From: Nocardiopsis metallicus | GTDB lineage: Bacteria > Actinomycetota > Actinomycetes > Streptosporangiales > Streptosporangiaceae | Direction: 5' to 3' | Length of the DNA stretch: 64,000 nt | NCBI RefSeq assembly: GCF_014201115.1 | Contig: NZ_JACHDO010000001.1 | Coordinates: 4,960,001-5,024,000, forward strand | Shown: piece by piece, positions 60,673-64,000 of the stretch | Numbering within the stretch: position 1 is the stretch's first letter | Layout: the number at the start of each line of letters is the position of its first letter | The notes under the pieces: generated by a model | Told to the model about the DNA's origin: nothing | Seen by the model: the letters and a program-made list of their open reading frames with translations, nothing else | The model's database searches: none | Translations under genes and position numbers: made by a program

Positions 60673-60876
60673 ATGTCAACTCGCACGCCCGAGGCGGAGC
60701 CCCTGTTGACCCCCGCCGAGGTTGCCACCATGTTCCGTGTGGACCCCAAGACCGTGACACGCTGGGCCAAGGCGGGCAAGCTGACCTCGATCCGCACCTT
60801 GGGCGGCCATCGCCGCTACCGCGAGACTGAGGTCCGCGCCCTGCTGGCCGGAATCCCCAGCCAGCGTACGGAGTGA
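60673..60876 (+). CDS. bldC: Developmental regulator BldC
   Basis: 67 residues from ATG 60673, with AGGAGGAGAGG eight bases upstream. A MerR-type winged HTH without effector domain: PLLTPAEVATMFRVDPKTVT, then RWAKAGKLTSIRTLGGHRRY, nearly identical to streptomycete BldC. BldC binds direct repeats cooperatively and delays sporulation. Its presence supports a mycelial, sporulating actinomycete. Confidence 0.95.
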   Translation: MSTRTPEAEPLLTPAEVATMFRVDPKTVTRWAKAGKLTSIRTLGGHRRYRETEVRALLAGIPSQRTE

Positions 60877-60979
60877 TCTCCCCGGTCTGTGCCGATTCCG
60901 GGGGGAACGGCCGGACAAGCTCCGGCTACTGACGAGATTTCCAGGGCGGGCCACCCAGACCGGGGCGGCCCGCCCTCCC

Positions 60980-61135
60980 GTCGCCCTCCACCGCCCTCAA
61001 CCGACGCGCTCCGCACGCAGTCTTCCTTTCCGTCGCCCTCCACCGCCCTCAACCGACGCGCTCCGCACGCAGTCTTCCTTTCCGTCGCCCTCCACCGCCC
61101 TCAACCGACGCGCTCCGCACGCAGTCTTCCTTTCC
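60980..61135. repeat. Three perfect 52-bp tandem repeats
   Basis: Units 60980-61031, 61032-61083 and 61084-61135 are identical (start GTCGCCCTCCACCGCCCTCA, end GTCTTCCTTTCC). 52 is not a multiple of three, so the array does not encode a repeated peptide. It sits between bldC and the convergent LAXTG gene; a diverged relative is at 55159-55197. Confidence 0.85.
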
Positions 61136-61167
61136 ATCGCCAGGACTGGTCAGCTCTTCAGGGCTGG

Positions 61168-62394
61168 TCAATCCTCGATCTGGTCGTCCATGGCGGTGGT
61201 GCGCTTGCGAGCCAGGAAGGTCGCCGCGGCGCCGCCGCCGACCGCGACCACGGCGGCCGTGACCAGCGCGACGACAGAGCTGCCCGTGGTGGCCAGGCGC
61301 GTACTCGGGGCCGCGGTCTCCCGCTGGCCCTCCCCGCGCTCGCCCTTGCCCGGCGCGGTCGCCGCGGCGTGCGTGGAGCCGAGCGCCCAGGAATCCGCGA
61401 AGTCCACGGAGAAACCGTAGCCGAGTTCGGGATCGCCGACCTGGACCCACACGGTGAGCGAGGAACGGATCCCCTCGCCCTCCCAGTCCTCGTTCTCGTC
61501 GTCGAAGTCGTGTTCGTTGACCAGGAAGCGGATGCTGACCGGCACCTCGACCGTCGTATCGCCCTGATCATCGAGGACCTCCAGAGTGTCCTCGGCCAGG
61601 TGGTCGCCGTCGAACCCCACCACGGGCTCGCCGAAGGCGGTCAGTTCCCCGTACTCGAAGGACGCCTCGGTCGAGCCGTCATAGGCTGCGGCCGCGCTGG
61701 TCCGCACGTCCGTGAGGGTGAACTCGACCGCGTTGCCGTCGGTAGAGACGGTTTCGGAGTCACCCTCCCCCAGGATGACGACGTCCTCGTCACCGGGCGA
61801 GGCGCTGGGGCTTTCCGAGGGATCCTGGAAAGGAGGGCTAGGAGTGGGCTCCTCCGCCCACTGGGACTCCCGTTCCCCAGCATCGTCCTCAGGCGGTCCC
61901 TCCTGTTCCCCCTCGGTCCGGTTCGGCTCGTTCGCCTCGTCCGGTCCGTCGCTCTCTTCGGGCTCCTCGGGTTCCTCGGGCTCCTCCGTGGGCGGGTCCT
62001 CAGCCCCCTCGGCGGCCTCGCTGGCGGCGTCGATCATGCCCAGACCGATCAGGTCGTCGACGCCGATCCGGACCGATGCTCGTTCGACCACCGCTTCTGA
62101 GAGCGCCCCCTTGCTGTTGACCAGGGTGCGGCTCTCACCTTTGACCCGGGCGTACTCGGCCAGGGGGCCGAAAACCGGGTCCGCCACGGCCTCGTCCTCG
62201 GTATCCCCGCCGAAGCTGACCGCGGTGGAGTAACCCGTGACGAGGTCCCCGTCACTGACCCATGCCTGGGCGTTGGACCAGACCAGCTGGTCGGCCGAGG
62301 CGGGGAGCGCGGACGCGACACCGAGCGCACCGAGCGCAACGAAGAGGGCGCCGCCCGCCAGGATGCGGCGTGCGGACAGTTCGGCGGGAGTCAC
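61168..62394 (-). CDS. Sortase-anchored (LAXTG) surface protein
   Basis: 408 residues from GTG 62394, seven bases after AGGAG. Signal peptide (RRILAGGALFVALGALGVASALPASA), an exported domain, a Glu/Pro-rich linker (EEPEEPEEPEE, about residues 140-200), a second beta-rich domain (VVILGEGDSETVSTDG ... VWVQVGDPELGYGFSVDFAD) and then LATTG at about residue 367, a hydrophobic helix and FLARKR. LATTG fits the LAXTG signal of actinobacterial class E sortases. Likely covalently attached to peptidoglycan on hyphae; no sortase gene is in the window. Confidence 0.75.
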   Translation of the reverse strand: MTPAELSARRILAGGALFVALGALGVASALPASADQLVWSNAQAWVSDGDLVTGYSTAVSFGGDTEDEAVADPVFGPLAEYARVKGESRTLVNSKGALSEAVVERASVRIGVDDLIGLGMIDAASEAAEGAEDPPTEEPEEPEEPEESDGPDEANEPNRTEGEQEGPPEDDAGERESQWAEEPTPSPPFQDPSESPSASPGDEDVVILGEGDSETVSTDGNAVEFTLTDVRTSAAAAYDGSTEASFEYGELTAFGEPVVGFDGDHLAEDTLEVLDDQGDTTVEVPVSIRFLVNEHDFDDENEDWEGEGIRSSLTVWVQVGDPELGYGFSVDFADSWALGSTHAAATAPGKGERGEGQRETAAPSTRLATTGSSVVALVTAAVVAVGGGAAATFLARKRTTAMDDQIED

Positions 62395-62595
62395 CACAAC
62401 ACTCCTGTTGTATCTGGGGGATGCCCGGCTCTGGGGCTGGTCCCGTCCCGTCACTGACACGGCGGAGCGGGGTGTTCTGGCCGACCTGGCTGGCCGGAAG
62501 CGGTGTTCCGGAGCGGGTGGGGCTCGTGGCCCTCCCCACCCGGGCGAGGCACTGGTTCGGTGTGGAGTGCCGTGTATGGGGCGTTCCACACGGTG

Positions 62596-62624
62596 AGCCT
62601 AGTCGCTTGGTCACAAAACGGAAA
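62596..62624 (-). promoter_or_regulatory. Predicted promoter of the LAXTG gene with palindrome
   Basis: -35 TTTCCG (62624-62619), 17-base spacer, -10 TAGGCT (62601-62596). The palindrome AACGGAAACCGTT (62617-62629) overlaps the -35. Gives a leader of about 195 bases. Confidence 0.45.
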
Positions 62625-62730
62625 CCGTTCCTGCCACGACGGAGTGGCAGCCGTAAGGCGGCCCGTCTGAAGCACGAGCGGGGCCCCGGGGAAGTGGCGG
62701 ATTCAACTGGTCGTCGCAACACCTCGTTGA

Positions 62731-64000
62731 TCAGACGATCATAGCCAGACGCTCGGCTGGGGTTTCCCAGCCGAGCGTCTTGCGTGGCCGACCGTTGAGT
62801 TTGTGCGCGACATGCTCCAGATCCAGCGGACCATGAGCGGACAAGTCCGTGCCCTTGGGGAAGTACTGGCGCAGCAGACCGTTCGTGTTCTCGTTCGATC
62901 CGCGCTGCCAGGGGGAGGCCGGATCGCAGAAGAACACCGGCACCCCCGTAGCGACGCTGAACGCCTTGTGCGAGGCCATCTCGCTGCCCTGGTCCCAGGT
63001 CAACGATCCGCGCAGATGCTCGGGCAGCGACCCGATCAGCTCGCTCAGCACACCCCCGACGGCTTCGGCGGTGTGCTCCCCGGGCAGGTGCCCCAGCAGC
63101 ACGTACCGGGTGGAGCGCTCGACCAGGGTGATGATCGCGGACTTGTTGTACGCACCCGTGATCAAATCGCCTTCCCAGTGCCCCGGGACGGCACGGTCTT
63201 CGATCTCGGCGGGGCGCTCGCTGATCATCACCATCGGATCGGTGAACCGGCTCTGCCGTCGTTCAGGTGAGCGGCGGGGCTTGCGTCGGATGCGGCCGGT
63301 GCGCAGCGCGGCGGCGACCTCGCGCTTGAGTCCGCCGCGGGCTTGGACGTAGAGCGCCTGGTAGATCGTCTCGTGGCTCACGCGCATGTCCTCGTCGTCG
63401 GGGTGGTCGGTGCGAATCCGTTGACTGATCTGCTCCGGTGACCATTGTTCCTCCAACCCCTGGGCGACGTAGTCGCGCAACCGGCCTGGAGCGGCGAGCT
63501 TGGCGGGTTTGGGACGCGCCCTGCGGGCGGTTGCCTCGCGTTGGGCCGCATAAGCGCCGTAGGAGCCGTCCGTGTTCCGGTGGTGATCGAGCTCGCGCTT
63601 GATCGTCGAGGCGGGGCGCCCCAGGTCGCGGCCGATCGCCCGCAAGCTCCACCCTGCCCGGTCCAGGTCAGCGATCTTCTCCCGGTCCGCGAGGGTCAAA
63701 AAACGCGGATCGATCTGCTTTTCGAGCACGGCTACGGTGGGTGCGGGACTGGCCATGGACTCCATGGTGGTCTGTCCGGTGGAGTAGTCCACACGGCGGC
63801 CGTCGGGGTAGAGCCTGGAGTTGCCGGACTTGCAGACCCCGTGGTCCCAGTCCCGGGCGGTGCGCTCGTTCACCCCTACCTGCTGCGCGGCCTCTCGCCG
63901 GGACAGTCCCTGTGAGCGCAGCCGGTGGAACTGTGCCTTCCCTGGGTGCGGGAGCCGTTTGGAGCCCAGCCCGGCCTTCCTGGCCCAGGAGAACGCGGTG
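62731..64000 (-). CDS. IS30-family transposase, 5' end beyond window
   Basis: At least 422 residues; the frame is open to base 64000 (AFSWARKAGLGSKRLPHPGK), so the start lies outside. Two HTH regions: RLRSQGLSRREAAQQVGVNERTARDW and LTLADREKIADLDRAGWSLRAIGRDLGRPASTIKREL. The catalytic triad is GHWEGDLITG (D), TWDQGSEMASH (D) and PWQRGSNENTNGLLRQYFPKGTD (E). It appears intact as far as visible. It inserts just upstream of the LAXTG gene's promoter region, on the same strand. Confidence 0.92.
   Translation of the reverse strand, partial: TAFSWARKAGLGSKRLPHPGKAQFHRLRSQGLSRREAAQQVGVNERTARDWDHGVCKSGNSRLYPDGRRVDYSTGQTTMESMASPAPTVAVLEKQIDPRFLTLADREKIADLDRAGWSLRAIGRDLGRPASTIKRELDHHRNTDGSYGAYAAQREATARRARPKPAKLAAPGRLRDYVAQGLEEQWSPEQISQRIRTDHPDDEDMRVSHETIYQALYVQARGGLKREVAAALRTGRIRRKPRRSPERRQSRFTDPMVMISERPAEIEDRAVPGHWEGDLITGAYNKSAIITLVERSTRYVLLGHLPGEHTAEAVGGVLSELIGSLPEHLRGSLTWDQGSEMASHKAFSVATGVPVFFCDPASPWQRGSNENTNGLLRQYFPKGTDLSAHGPLDLEHVAHKLNGRPRKTLGWETPAERLAMIV
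62747..62780. repeat. Hairpin inside the 3' end of the IS30 transposase
   Basis: Perfect 15-base arms AGACGCTCGGCTGGG (62747-62761) and complement (62766-62780) within codons for KTLGWETPAERL. May act as a terminator for the element's transcript or limit read-in. Confidence 0.6.

Larger units (their letters stand above)
62701..64000 (-). mobile_element. IS30-family insertion sequence, partial
   Basis: Transposase gene plus flanking end; the right part is beyond the window. The left end is approximate: 62701-62726 (ATTCAACTGGTCGTCGCAAC onward) lies just past the transposase stop where the terminal inverted repeat should be, but the partner repeat cannot be checked here. Confidence 0.75.

Noticed and set aside
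60980..61135. Tandem repeats as CRISPR or as a repeated peptide
   Set aside because: Units abut with no spacers, and 52 bases shift frame at each copy.

Overview
The window is a roughly 70 per cent GC actinobacterial chromosome segment. Mycothiol genes (mshA, mshD), bldC, glnR, rex, the actinobacterial small ribosomal protein bS22, DUF3073, DUF1416 and MurT/GatD all point to a spore-forming actinomycete. Gene content and order fit Nocardiopsis or a near relative; that genus call is inference. I found no rRNA, tRNA or CRISPR array. Most of the window is chromosomal housekeeping DNA. The clearest mobile DNA is an IS30-family element cut by the right edge.

Regions. 1-8.4 kb: a photolyase (cut by the left edge) divergent from a TudS-DUF1722 protein, a secreted hydrolase, mshA-ybjN-gpmA, a DsrE/GIDE pair and a nitrobindin-like protein. 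8.4-12.6 kb: a tiny transcription unit divergent from ygfZ, a secreted DUF4352 protein, and gatD-murT for lipid II amidation. 12.7-17.5 kb: a large membrane protein of unknown function divergent from four tandem paralogous small membrane proteins that share an ENPW motif. 17.5-25.7 kb: sseA-DUF1416 behind a cysteine-rich leader peptide, a thioredoxin, DUF2993, a HAD phosphatase, a MarR regulator with a clear operator, an SDR-like protein and bS22. 25.9-39.5 kb: the haem block (hemL, then hemB, cobA-hemD, hemC, hemA and rex), interrupted by a broken AAA ATPase gene, PAP2, rraA, a cation antiporter and a primase/polymerase-like gene with a partial duplicate.

39.7-46.9 kb: a ThiS-like/glutaredoxin pair divergent from glnR, a membrane-anchored repeat protein, mshD, and pstCAB behind PHO boxes but without pstS. 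47-55 kb: a toxin-antitoxin pair, a nucleoside hydrolase, a thioesterase, an acidic repeat lipoprotein, a GreA-like protein, DadA/PucR and a PhoU-like DUF47 protein. 55.2-64 kb: an SCP2-like protein, purF-purM, DUF3073, bldC, a 52-bp tandem repeat, an LAXTG surface protein and the IS30 element.

Connections. Rex (NADH sensing) is positioned to control itself and the tetrapyrrole genes downstream through a site in the shared promoter. PHO boxes tie pstCAB to phosphate starvation. The sseA-DUF1416 unit carries a leader ORF of the cysteine-attenuator type. Several genes (ygfZ, purF, the SCP2-like gene, the toxin and the leader ORF) have a -10 box about 7 bases before the start codon, which suggests leaderless mRNAs. 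The least explained items are the four-paralog membrane cluster, the 12-codon ORF with unusually long complementarity to 16S rRNA, and the dispersed and tandem repeats near purF and bldC.
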